This document shows, piece after piece, positions 52,776 through 60,512 of a stretch of DNA of 64,000 nucleotides. Origin of the DNA: JALZKA01 sp963786495 (GTDB taxonomy: Bacteria > Actinomycetota > Thermoleophilia > Solirubrobacterales > 70-9); NCBI GenBank assembly GCA_963786495.1, contig CAWAZL010000002.1, forward strand, positions 434,001 through 498,000, written 5' to 3'. Under the pieces are notes generated by a model, which saw only the letters and a program-made list of their open reading frames with translations, was not told the DNA's origin and searched no databases. Position 1 is the first letter of the stretch. Each line of letters opens with the position of its first letter. The position numbers and the translations under genes are program-made.

Positions 52776-53697
52776 CTTCGCGCTCGTCCGGGTCGGCGCG
52801 CTTTTCGTCGCCCGTGCCCGGGAAGAGCTTCATCGCGCCGTTGATCAGCGCGTCCTGGACCTTGGGCGCCGCCGAGTAGGTCATCTCCGCGATCCGCCCG
52901 CCCGTCGTTGTCTGCTTCTTCGGCTTGTTTACGAGCGCCTTGGCCACCATCGTCGACGCCTCCTCTGGGCTGATTGAAGGCATCGAGCGGTAATGGGCGG
53001 TCGGCTCGATCATCGGCGTGCGCACGAGCGGCATATAGACGGTGGTGATGTCGACGCCGTCGTCGATGACCTCGGAGGCGATCGAGCGGGAGAAGCCATC
53101 GAGCGCGTTCTTCGACGCGACGTACGCGGAGAACCGGGGCGTGTTGATCTGAACGCCCATCGAGGAGATGTTCACGAGGTGTCCCGAGCGGCGCTCGCGC
53201 ATGCCGGGCAGCACCTTGAGGATCAGGGCGACCGCGCCCAGGTAGTTCAACTGGATCGTGCGCTCGTAGTCGTGGAGGCGGTCGTACGAGTTGGCGACCG
53301 AGCGCCGGATCGACATCCCAGCGTTGTTGACAAGGACGTCGACGCCGCCGTACTCCGCCAGCACCTCGTCGGCCATCGCGCCAATCGCATCGGTGTCGGT
53401 GAGGTCACACGGGTGGACGTGGGCTTCTCCTCCGACATCCTCGATCTTCGCTTGGACCGCGTCGAGCTTTGAGCGGGTGCGCGAGACCAGGAGGACCCTG
53501 GCGCCGTTCACGCCGACTCTGATTGCGCTTGCCTCGCCGATCCCCGAGGAGGCGCCGGTGATGAGAATCGTCTTCCCCTCTACCGCTGTGCGGAGCGAGC
53601 GGTCGCGAAACGGGTTGGGCTTGGGCAGGTTGCGCGGCACGCCGCTTGCGGCTTTGGCGACTGCTCGGATCTGATCGCCTCTGGAGGGTCTGGGCAT
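52768..53697 (-). CDS. Short-chain dehydrogenase/reductase
   Basis: A 309-residue SDR: NAD(P) motif ITGASSGIGEAS, NNAGMSIRRSVANSYDRLHD, catalytic Ser in VNISSMGVQ, Tyr/Lys in SAYVASKNALDGFSRS, and DGVDITTVYMPLVRTPMIEPT. It is strikingly similar to the C-terminal half of the fatty acyl-CoA reductase at 54991-57132 (NNAGRSIRRSIALSYDRPHD, MPLVRTPMIAPT), pointing to duplication. ATG 53697 has TAGAGT seven bases upstream. Its stop overlaps the flavoenzyme start by 8 bp. It could reduce acyl- or alkyl-DHAP. Confidence 0.88.
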   Translation of the reverse strand: MPRPSRGDQIRAVAKAASGVPRNLPKPNPFRDRSLRTAVEGKTILITGASSGIGEASAIRVGVNGARVLLVSRTRSKLDAVQAKIEDVGGEAHVHPCDLTDTDAIGAMADEVLAEYGGVDVLVNNAGMSIRRSVANSYDRLHDYERTIQLNYLGAVALILKVLPGMRERRSGHLVNISSMGVQINTPRFSAYVASKNALDGFSRSIASEVIDDGVDITTVYMPLVRTPMIEPTAHYRSMPSISPEEASTMVAKALVNKPKKQTTTGGRIAEMTYSAAPKVQDALINGAMKLFPGTGDEKRADPDEREGG

Positions 53698-53704
53698 TTG
53701 CGCC

Positions 53705-53710
53705 ACTCTA
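53705..53710 (-). promoter_or_regulatory. Leaderless-type -10 (TAGAGT) for the SDR / alkyl-DHAP-synthase-like operon
   Basis: Seven bases before ATG 53697. Confidence 0.6.
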
Positions 53711-53737
53711 CGACTCCAGACGTGAGAAGGTCTCAGC

Positions 53738-53963
53738 GTGGGAACGGGGAGCGGATTCGACGACCTGGCACGGGGCCTTGCTTCAGGCATCTCGCGCCGC
53801 TCGGCGCTCAAAAGATTGGCTGCGGGCGCCATCGGCATTGGCGCCGCCACCGCTCCCGCAGGCGAACAAGTGCCTGATCGACGGCCAGTGCTACGACGGA
53901 GGCCAGGCCTGCCCGGGCGGCACCTGTGATCCGGTCACAAGCACGGCATCGTGCACCCCATGA
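53738..53963 (+). pseudogene. Small Cys-rich Tat-exported protein, frameshifted
   Basis: From GTG 53738, MGTGSGFDDLARGLASGISR is followed by RSALKRLAAGAIGIGAAT, an Arg-Arg type export signal. In the next frame, from about 53855, come ANKCLIDGQCYDGGQACPGG and TCDPVTSTASCTP, a six-cysteine module ending at 53963. A single-base change near 53855 would fuse them. Small Tat-exported Cys-rich proteins of this layout are common in Thermoleophilia and have no known role. Confidence 0.6.
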
Positions 53964-54072
53964 GTGCCTGAGTCCGACTCCTGACTTTGCGGAGAACTAC
54001 GGATGCGGGCGAAAAAATCGCGCCTATGCTGTTCGCGGTCGGTTCATCAGGGGGAAGATCGGAGTTCGGCAG

Positions 54073-54984
54073 GTGCACTTCAAGGCTCTCGGGGGGCTGG
54101 CAGGAATCGTTGCGTTCGTAGTTCTGGCTGGGTCGGCACACGCCACCTACCCGGGCATCAACGGCGACATCGTCTACCAGCACAAGACCGGACAGTTCGC
54201 AACGAAGTCGAACCCGTTCACGATCACGCCGGGGGTCCCCGGCAGCGCGTCGCGGCTCGCAAGGTTCAACGACGATGTCTCGAACTTCGTCTACTCGCCG
54301 AACGGCAAGAAGATCGCTTTTCAGGTCGAGGACTCGGACTTCCCAGCGCAGATCTTCGTCATCAATTCGAACGGGACCAGGCCCAAGTCCGTGACGGCAA
54401 AGGCGAAGCCGTGTCTCGCCGAGTCGTTTCCGACCTGGTCGCCCGATGGCAAGTCGATCGCCTTCCGGTGCCTGCGAAAGAGCGACCTGGAAAACGAGGT
54501 CTACTCGATCAAGGTCAAGGGCACAGACCTCAAGCGCCTTACTACCGACGGCAACGTCTATCAACCCTCCTGGTCGCCCTTGGGCGACAAGATCGCCTAC
54601 GTCACCTTCGGCCACGCGATCAAGACGGTGCCGGCAGGAGGCGGGGAAGAAACCTTGGTGGACGATGACGCACCAGGCATCACAGGAGTCTGGGGACGCG
54701 TTGACTACGCCCCTAACGGGCTGATTCTGGTTGCCGAATCCACAGGCGCCGGCGTTTACACGCTGCCCGCGACCGGTGGGACGGAGTCGGCCAACCTGGC
54801 GCCAGCCGGCCTGGAGCCGGTGTTCTCTCCGGACGGCACGAAGATCCTCTACGTCGGCGTCACCGAGTCACCGGGTAGCCAGCTCGAACTCTGGATGATG
54901 GACGTCACGGGGCTCAACAAGCAGGCCGTCACGACGAACGGTTACGACCGCGCGCCGAACTGGGGGGTCGCGCCCTCCCCCTGA
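54073..54984 (+). CDS. Secreted TolB-like beta-propeller (PD40 repeats)
   Basis: A 303-residue exported protein. Signal peptide 1-26 (ALGGLAGIVAFVVLAGSAHA) and about five PD40/WD40-like blades with repeating SPNGKKIAF, SPDGKSIAFRC, SPLGDKIAYV, APNGLILV, SPDGTKILYV. It resembles the propeller half of TolB. I chose GTG 54073, which places the signal peptide at the N-terminus. It interrupts the run of minus-strand lipid genes. Function unknown. Confidence 0.8.
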   Translation: MHFKALGGLAGIVAFVVLAGSAHATYPGINGDIVYQHKTGQFATKSNPFTITPGVPGSASRLARFNDDVSNFVYSPNGKKIAFQVEDSDFPAQIFVINSNGTRPKSVTAKAKPCLAESFPTWSPDGKSIAFRCLRKSDLENEVYSIKVKGTDLKRLTTDGNVYQPSWSPLGDKIAYVTFGHAIKTVPAGGGEETLVDDDAPGITGVWGRVDYAPNGLILVAESTGAGVYTLPATGGTESANLAPAGLEPVFSPDGTKILYVGVTESPGSQLELWMMDVTGLNKQAVTTNGYDRAPNWGVAPSP

Positions 54985-54990
54985 CCGCGC

Positions 54991-57132
54991 CTACCAGTGC
55001 ACGCCGCGCATTAGGTACGCGAAGGCGACCTGCTGGTTCGTTGCCTGGTCCTCGGCGCTCTGCGGCTTGCCCTGACCAGCGAGCGTCGTCGGCTTGTCCT
55101 TCGAGCCCTTCGCCGCGGCCGAGTCCGGGAACATGTGGTACGCGGTGTTCAGGATGTAGTCGATCGAACGCGGGTTGATCGCGTAGAGGATCTGGCCGAG
55201 CGTCCCCATCGGAGTGGCAATTCGTTTGGGGTGGTGGATGATCGCCTGGGTGATCAGGCCCGCTGCTTCATCGGGCGTGATCGTCGGGAAACGGTCGTAC
55301 ATCTTCGTTGGCGCGATCATCGGTGTCCGGACGAGTGGCATGTGGATCGTGGTGATGTCGACCCCGTCGTCCACTATCTCCGACGCGATGCAGCGGCTGA
55401 ACGCGTCGAGCGCGGACTTCGAGGCGACGTATGCCGAGAAGCGCGGCATGTTCGTCTGCACGCCGATTGAGCTCACGTTGATGATCTGGCCCGACTTGCG
55501 CTCGCGCATGACGGGCAGGAGCTTCAGGATCAGCCGGACGGCACCGAAGTAGTTCAGCTGCATCGTTCGCTCGAAGTCGTGCGGCCGGTCGTACGAGAGC
55601 GCGATCGAGCGCCGGATCGAGCGGCCCGCGTTGTTCACCAGGACGTCGACGTGGCCGTGCTGCTCCAGCACCTCCTCGGCCATGCGCTCGATGTCCTCGT
55701 AATCGGAGAGGTCCGCGCGATGGATGTACGCGACGCCGCCTCCGGCCTCGATCTGGGCCTTCGTGGACTCGAGCTTCTCCGGCGTGCGGGCGACCAGCAG
55801 GACGATCCCACCAGCGTCGGCGATCTTCATCGCCGCCGATTTGCCGATGCCCGACGAGGCGCCGGTGACCATGATGACCTTGCCGCGTGCCGCCTTGTCC
55901 AGGGAGACTCCGCCCCTGAGGCGCCGCGCGAACCGAAGCGCCTCGTCAGGGATCTGGTGCTCCAGGATCTGGCTGGCTCCTCCGATGACGCCGAGCCGGC
56001 CCTTCGCAGCTCCGGCGAGAGTCTTGTCGCGGTAGAGGTCGGGGTCGAGATGGCGCTCCCAGTAGTCCCAGAGCTTCCCGGCGTAGGCCCCGAGCGGCGG
56101 CACCGAGATGCCGGAACCCTCCAACGCGGCCTGCGTCTGCCGGGAATCGAACTGGGTCGGCCAGTTCATGTACATCAGGACCGAACGCGGAATGCCGAAA
56201 TCGGCGAGCACGGCGTCCGCGGCGGTGTTGCCGAGAGGCGCGGAGTTGACGAGAAAGCTCAGTACCGGCTGGAATGCCTCGGTAACCGGCGCGGGAAGCC
56301 TGACCGTCGTCTGGGGCGCATGCGCGGCCTGAGCGAACGTGTCGATGACCTCGCCCGCGGTCATCGCATTCGGGTCGGTCAGATGGAAGGCGCGACCGTC
56401 CAGGTCGGGCTCATGCGCGATGTGGTCGAGTGCCTTGACGACGAAGTCGACCGGGACGATGTTGATCTGACGCCCCTCGACTCCGGCCATCGGGAGCCAC
56501 TTTGGGACCGCATTGCGGATTCGCCGGATGAGCTTGAAGAAGTAGTACGGGCCGTCGACCTTGTCCATCTCGCCCGTCTCGGAGTCGCCGACGACGATCC
56601 CGGGGCGGTAGACGCGCCACGGGCGCGAGCACTCCTCGCGGACAATCCCCTCCGAGTCGTGCTTGGTGCGGAAGTAGGGGTCGGTGTCGAGGTTCACGGC
56701 CTCCTCGAACATGTCCTCGCGCCACGTGCCCGGGTAAAGGCCGGCAGCGGCGATTGAAGAAACCATGTGAACGCGTCCGGCATCGACTGCTTCGGCCAGC
56801 TCCACCATGTGCCGGGTGCCGTCGATGTTCGCCACCTGCTGCGACTCGGCGTCCGCCTTCATGTCATAGATGGCGGCCAGGTGGAAGAGGTGGTCAACGT
56901 CGCCGGTGAGCCTCGCCACGTCCTCGTCGGACACGCCGAGGCGCGCCTGCGAGAGGTCGCCGACGATCCCGACGACGCGGTCCTCGTCGACGCCCCAGCG
57001 GCTGCGCAGCTCCTCGAGCCGTCCCTTCGACCCCTCGCGGACGAGCACGTAGACCGTTCCCTCGCGCTTCAGCAGAAGCTCGACAAGATTGCGGCCGATG
57101 AAGCCGGTTGCGCCGGTGACGAAGTAGCCCAT
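54991..57132 (-). CDS. Two-domain fatty acyl-CoA reductase (extended SDR plus classical SDR)
   Basis: A 713-residue fusion. The N-terminal extended-SDR domain (1-370) starts YFVTGATGFIGRNLVELLL with catalytic VSSIAAAG and Y-x3-K in YFRTKHDSE. The C-terminal classical SDR (about 420-660) has MVTGASSGIGKSA, NNAGRSIRRS and SAYVASKSALD. This order matches Maqu_2507-type bacterial fatty acyl-CoA reductases, which make fatty alcohols from acyl-CoA via the aldehyde. The last 50 residues (KGSKDKPTTLAGQGKPQ) are low-complexity. Its GGAGGAGAGG ribosome site contrasts with the leaderless neighbours. Fatty alcohol would be the second substrate of the alkyl-DHAP-synthase-like enzyme nearby. Confidence 0.87.
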   Translation of the reverse strand: MGYFVTGATGFIGRNLVELLLKREGTVYVLVREGSKGRLEELRSRWGVDEDRVVGIVGDLSQARLGVSDEDVARLTGDVDHLFHLAAIYDMKADAESQQVANIDGTRHMVELAEAVDAGRVHMVSSIAAAGLYPGTWREDMFEEAVNLDTDPYFRTKHDSEGIVREECSRPWRVYRPGIVVGDSETGEMDKVDGPYYFFKLIRRIRNAVPKWLPMAGVEGRQINIVPVDFVVKALDHIAHEPDLDGRAFHLTDPNAMTAGEVIDTFAQAAHAPQTTVRLPAPVTEAFQPVLSFLVNSAPLGNTAADAVLADFGIPRSVLMYMNWPTQFDSRQTQAALEGSGISVPPLGAYAGKLWDYWERHLDPDLYRDKTLAGAAKGRLGVIGGASQILEHQIPDEALRFARRLRGGVSLDKAARGKVIMVTGASSGIGKSAAMKIADAGGIVLLVARTPEKLESTKAQIEAGGGVAYIHRADLSDYEDIERMAEEVLEQHGHVDVLVNNAGRSIRRSIALSYDRPHDFERTMQLNYFGAVRLILKLLPVMRERKSGQIINVSSIGVQTNMPRFSAYVASKSALDAFSRCIASEIVDDGVDITTIHMPLVRTPMIAPTKMYDRFPTITPDEAAGLITQAIIHHPKRIATPMGTLGQILYAINPRSIDYILNTAYHMFPDSAAAKGSKDKPTTLAGQGKPQSAEDQATNQQVAFAYLMRGVHW

Positions 57133-57188
57133 TTGCCTCTCCTCCAGGGGGTGAAAGCTCTCCGGGGAGACCCTACTAGTCCTGCCGA

Positions 57189-58031
57189 CTAGGCTCGCGA
57201 AGCGGCGCTCTGATCCTCACTGCCGAACAGGCGGCCGTAGCCTGCGATCGACGCCGTCTTCGCGCCAATCGCTGTGAGGGCACCCCACAGGAGGGCTTGG
57301 TTCGCGGTGATCACCGGGCGGTTCGTGTCACGCTCGATCGCTTCGATAGCGCCTACCGCGCGAAACCCGTTGCCTGAGATCACGATGGCTTCAGCATCGG
57401 AGGGCAGACGCTCGCGCACCCAGGAGTGCAGTGCCTGAGGCGTGATCGCCCGCTGGTCGCTCGGAAGCTCGCAAGCGGATGCGTACGGGACGTCGAAACC
57501 GGCCTGCTCGTAGTACGCACGGCCCAGCGCGGTCAGTTCGGCGTCGAACCAAGGCGGGTCGAAGAGCGCGATCCGCCGGACTCCGAGCACCTCAAGCCCA
57601 GCCACGGCGGAGGCGCATGGCGCTACGACTGGAATCTCGCGAGTCCGCCCTTCGAGCCGCTCGACCATCTTGCGCTCCCCGTCGGCGCCGATGACGTACG
57701 CGGAGCTAGTGAAGCCGTATCCGATGACGTCGATAGGCGCGCTGGCAAGCAGCTCAACTGCCTCGTCGAGCTGCGGGGCCTCTGCGAAGTCTTTGACGGG
57801 CGCGAGCGGGATCGTGGGATCCATGCTCCCCCCGGGATCCATGGCGCCGAACGGAACGCGCGCGGAGTGGATGCCGATGCTGGGCCCCGCCATCGCACTC
57901 AGCTCCGATTCGGGTCCGACGTCTGCGTGAGGAGTCAAGACCCCGATGCGGATCCGGGCATCCCACCCGTCTGCCCGCCAGCCGGAATAACCCGACTCGC
58001 TGGCCGTCGGTGTGTCAGCGGGTGGTTGCAC
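57189..58031 (-). CDS. Maleate isomerase / Asp-Glu racemase superfamily protein lacking both catalytic cysteines
   Basis: A 280-residue protein with the two-fold racemase layout: RIRIGVLTPHADVGPESELSA, VIGYGFTSSAYVIG and AIVISGNGFRAVGAIEAIE, then PVITANQALLWGAL. In maleate isomerases the second segment is YACTSGSFxxG and the third SCTxxRxx; here Phe and Gly-Asn replace the two catalytic Cys. It therefore probably does not racemise by the thiol mechanism. It could be a decarboxylase-like or binding member of the family. GTG 58031 start. Confidence 0.78.
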   Translation of the reverse strand: MQPPADTPTASESGYSGWRADGWDARIRIGVLTPHADVGPESELSAMAGPSIGIHSARVPFGAMDPGGSMDPTIPLAPVKDFAEAPQLDEAVELLASAPIDVIGYGFTSSAYVIGADGERKMVERLEGRTREIPVVAPCASAVAGLEVLGVRRIALFDPPWFDAELTALGRAYYEQAGFDVPYASACELPSDQRAITPQALHSWVRERLPSDAEAIVISGNGFRAVGAIEAIERDTNRPVITANQALLWGALTAIGAKTASIAGYGRLFGSEDQSAASRA

Positions 58032-58048
58032 TACTTTGAACTCCGAGT

Positions 58049-58363
58049 ATGGCGCTCATGCAACCCGAGTTCGGCGACCCAGGCGAAGACAGGGCCGTCG
58101 CGGGCGCGGTCGGCGCCGACTCGGTCGAGCTCGAGCGCAAGCTCTTGAGCGACGGGCATCAGGTGATCGCCTACGGCTCGCTCATCTGCACCGAGTGCGA
58201 GCTACCGCTTCCCGGCCGACCTGCCGTCGCTTCGGCAACGATGCTCCACTGCGCCTGGTGCGGGCACACCGCGCGGGCGCGTGAGCTCTTTCGTCCGAAC
58301 GTTCTCGACGCGCCCGCAAACGGCGTAGCGCTCGTTGCGCGCCTAGGAACTACCCGGAGCTAA
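58049..58363 (+). CDS. Small zinc-ribbon-like protein
   Basis: A 104-residue protein with two Cys-x2-Cys knuckles (ICTECELPLPGRPA and LHCAWCGHTARA), 20 residues apart, fitting one zinc ribbon. N-terminal half acidic, no export signal. No family recognised. ATG 58049; 58058 is equally possible. Divergent from the racemase-like gene with only 17 bp between starts. Confidence 0.65.
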   Translation: MALMQPEFGDPGEDRAVAGAVGADSVELERKLLSDGHQVIAYGSLICTECELPLPGRPAVASATMLHCAWCGHTARARELFRPNVLDAPANGVALVARLGTTRS

Positions 58364-58409
58364 CCGCAGACTGCCCAAGCGTCGTGCTCAAAGGGCCGGG
58401 TGCCGATGT

Positions 58410-59375
58410 TCATGACGCGGGTCCCCAGCTCGGCCAGTTCTCGAGCGTCCCAGGTGTGTCGACGATGTGTTCGATGTTCGAACCGTTGGCGTCCGCGGTG
58501 CAAATGTCCTCGTTGTAGTTCTCCGGCTCTTCGGGCAGGCTTCCCCAGTTCTCGCACATGAAGACGAGCTTCGTGCCGTCCGGAGAGAACCATGGCTTGT
58601 GTACGCCGAAGCCGTCGCTTTCCGGCACGACCTTGTGCCTGTCGCTCCCGTCAGGCCGCATCGACTTGATAGTTCCGTTCGGCGCCGTGTTGAAGACGAT
58701 CCACTCGCTGTCCGGCGACCAAGTTGGGTGCTCGGCGTTACCTGCCGCCCACGAGGTGAGTTGGCGAACCCGATGCCGCCCCTGAGTACTGACCACGAAC
58801 ACGGCCTGCTTGAAACCTCCGTCTGGGAAACGGAGTCGCATGAACGCGATCCACTGACCGTCCGGCGAATAGCGGGGCTCGACGTCGAATCCGCGTGAGG
58901 CCATGGGCAACAGCCGCTCGTTGGTGCCGTCGGCATCCATCACCCGCAGCCGGGTGCTGAAGCCCGGGTCGTTCGGGTCCTTCGGGGAGCCGTCGAAGAC
59001 AATGCTCTGCCCGTCTGGCGACCATGAGGGAACCTCATTGATGCCGGGGCCGTCGGTGAGCACCTCCACGTCTGAGCCGTCGGCGTTCATGGTGGCGATG
59101 TGCGCGGAACCGTTCGGCCTGTAGAAGTCGAACGCGATCATCTCTCCGTCCGCCCGCCAGTCGGTGAAAAACCCAGCGCGTCCGTTGATCTCCGTCACAC
59201 CACCACCGTCGGGCTGCGCCGAGAACAGCGGCTGCCCGAGGCCCGTCTGCGGATCCACCTCGCGGAACAGGATCGGGCCGTTGTCTCCAGGGAACGTGGC
59301 GCCGGCAGGCGCAGCGATGGACCCAGCGACCACCGTTGCCGTCGCCAGCACAATCCAGGTGTGCTTACGCCCCAC
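58410..59375 (-). CDS. Secreted TolB-like beta-propeller (PD40 repeats)
   Basis: A 321-residue exported protein. Signal peptide 1-26 (VLATATVVAGSIAAPAGATF) followed by six PD40 blades: RADGEMIAFDF, SPDGQSIVFDG, SPDGQWIAFMRL, SPDSEWIVFN, SPDGTKLVFMC and the closing WPSWGPAS. GTG 59375 with TAGCAT seven bases upstream. Related in style to the 54-kb protein but not a close copy. Function unknown. Confidence 0.8.
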   Translation of the reverse strand: MGRKHTWIVLATATVVAGSIAAPAGATFPGDNGPILFREVDPQTGLGQPLFSAQPDGGGVTEINGRAGFFTDWRADGEMIAFDFYRPNGSAHIATMNADGSDVEVLTDGPGINEVPSWSPDGQSIVFDGSPKDPNDPGFSTRLRVMDADGTNERLLPMASRGFDVEPRYSPDGQWIAFMRLRFPDGGFKQAVFVVSTQGRHRVRQLTSWAAGNAEHPTWSPDSEWIVFNTAPNGTIKSMRPDGSDRHKVVPESDGFGVHKPWFSPDGTKLVFMCENWGSLPEEPENYNEDICTADANGSNIEHIVDTPGTLENWPSWGPAS

Positions 59376-59382
59376 CCGGCGA

Positions 59383-59388
59383 ATGCTA
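59383..59388 (-). promoter_or_regulatory. Leaderless-type -10 (TAGCAT) for the TolB-like gene
   Basis: Seven bases before GTG 59375. Confidence 0.55.
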
Positions 59389-59419
59389 CCGCTTCGGAAG
59401 CCCGGTTAGTGCCGCCGAG

Positions 59420-60463
59420 TCAGCCGTCTGGCGCCGCTCGGAGCTCCACCAACGCTCCGTCGTTGTAGGCCGTCGCCCAGACTGAGTCGCCGACTTCGAT
59501 CACATCGCCGCCGCTGGGCAGATTTGGCGCCTCGATCGTCTCGGCGATTTCCGCGTTCTCAGGGTCGATCCGGACGAGGAAATGCGCATCCGCCTCGCGC
59601 ACCCAAACGCTTGTTTCGCCGGCGAATATCGACCCTTCGAGGCCTGGATACGCCTCGTATACGTTCAAGACCTCGAGCGACTCAGGGTCGACTTGAGCCA
59701 CCCCTGCCCCGAACCCCACCCAAAGGTCTTCCGCCGCCGAGATACGTCGCGGCCCGTCCAGGTCGAGTTCACCAGCGACATCGCCCGCACCTATGTCGAC
59801 CTGGAGGACCTTGTCGGCGTTGTAGCAAGTGACCCAGATCGTCCCGTCCGTCGCGGCAAGCTCGTTACACGCTTCCGGCAGCGGGACCTGGGCCTTCTCG
59901 GCGCCGGTCTTCTCATCGAGTGCGGTCAATTCCCGTCCATCCTTGGTCAGGACCCAGAGCGCGCCGTCGAGGGTTACGAGGTTCGCTTGCTCGAGGAGCT
60001 TGTCGACCTTGACCTCGGCGGCAACTTCGACGCGCGCCGGATCGATACGCACGAGCGTCCCTTCTTGCGGACACGTCCACACACCGCTTGGAGTAATTCC
60101 TAAGCCCTGGCAGACGGGCTGCTTGAAGGGGAGGGTCGTAATGTCGGCGAGCACCTTTCCGCTGCTTGGATCCACACGCGTGACCTCGGCGTCGTCGCGC
60201 TGGACCCAGAGCGATCCGAATTCGAACGCGAGATTGTCGGGGCCGCCTTGGACCGCGAGCTCTGAAATCAACCTGTCCTCGATCGGCACGCTCGCAGCGC
60301 TCTCCACGGCGATCGGGTCGGGAAGGCTTGACTCCTCCGCTTGTGGATCTGCGGGGTCTGACTGCTCGGTCGATGGATCTGCCTCATCGCCGCCTCCGCA
60401 ACATGCCAACAGCAAGGCGGAAAAGGCCACGACGACGAGAGCGACCCTGGCCCTCAAGGTCAT
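59420..60463 (-). CDS. Beta-propeller lipoprotein (Vgb/PQQ-like)
   Basis: A 347-residue lipoprotein. Lipobox LLLAC (Cys21), an acidic Ser/Pro/Glu linker, then seven blades with GSLWVQRDD, GVWTCPQEG, GALWVLTKDG, GTIWVTCYN, EDLWVGFG, TSVWVREAD, DSVWATAYN, each a W-V strand typical of virginiamycin-B-lyase-type propellers. The lyase active site was not identified. ATG 60463 has TAGGGT six bases upstream. Divergent from the photolyase. Confidence 0.82.
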   Translation of the reverse strand: MTLRARVALVVVAFSALLLACCGGGDEADPSTEQSDPADPQAEESSLPDPIAVESAASVPIEDRLISELAVQGGPDNLAFEFGSLWVQRDDAEVTRVDPSSGKVLADITTLPFKQPVCQGLGITPSGVWTCPQEGTLVRIDPARVEVAAEVKVDKLLEQANLVTLDGALWVLTKDGRELTALDEKTGAEKAQVPLPEACNELAATDGTIWVTCYNADKVLQVDIGAGDVAGELDLDGPRRISAAEDLWVGFGAGVAQVDPESLEVLNVYEAYPGLEGSIFAGETSVWVREADAHFLVRIDPENAEIAETIEAPNLPSGGDVIEVGDSVWATAYNDGALVELRAAPDG

Positions 60464-60469
60464 CGAAAA

Positions 60470-60475
60470 ACCCTA
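60470..60475 (-). promoter_or_regulatory. Leaderless-type -10 (TAGGGT) for the propeller lipoprotein
   Basis: Six bases before ATG 60463. Confidence 0.55.
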
Positions 60476-60500
60476 ATCGATTCAGCGGGGATCGACCGGG

Positions 60501-60506
60501 TAGCTT
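60501..60506 (+). promoter_or_regulatory. Leaderless-type -10 (TAGCTT) for the photolyase
   Basis: Six bases before GTG 60513. Divergent from the previous element, 25 bp apart. Confidence 0.6.
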
Positions 60507-60512
60507 GGGCCC

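Noticed and set aside
53926..54072. 49-residue N-terminal extension of the TolB-like protein
   Set aside because: It would bury the signal peptide internally and overlaps the Cys-rich gene.
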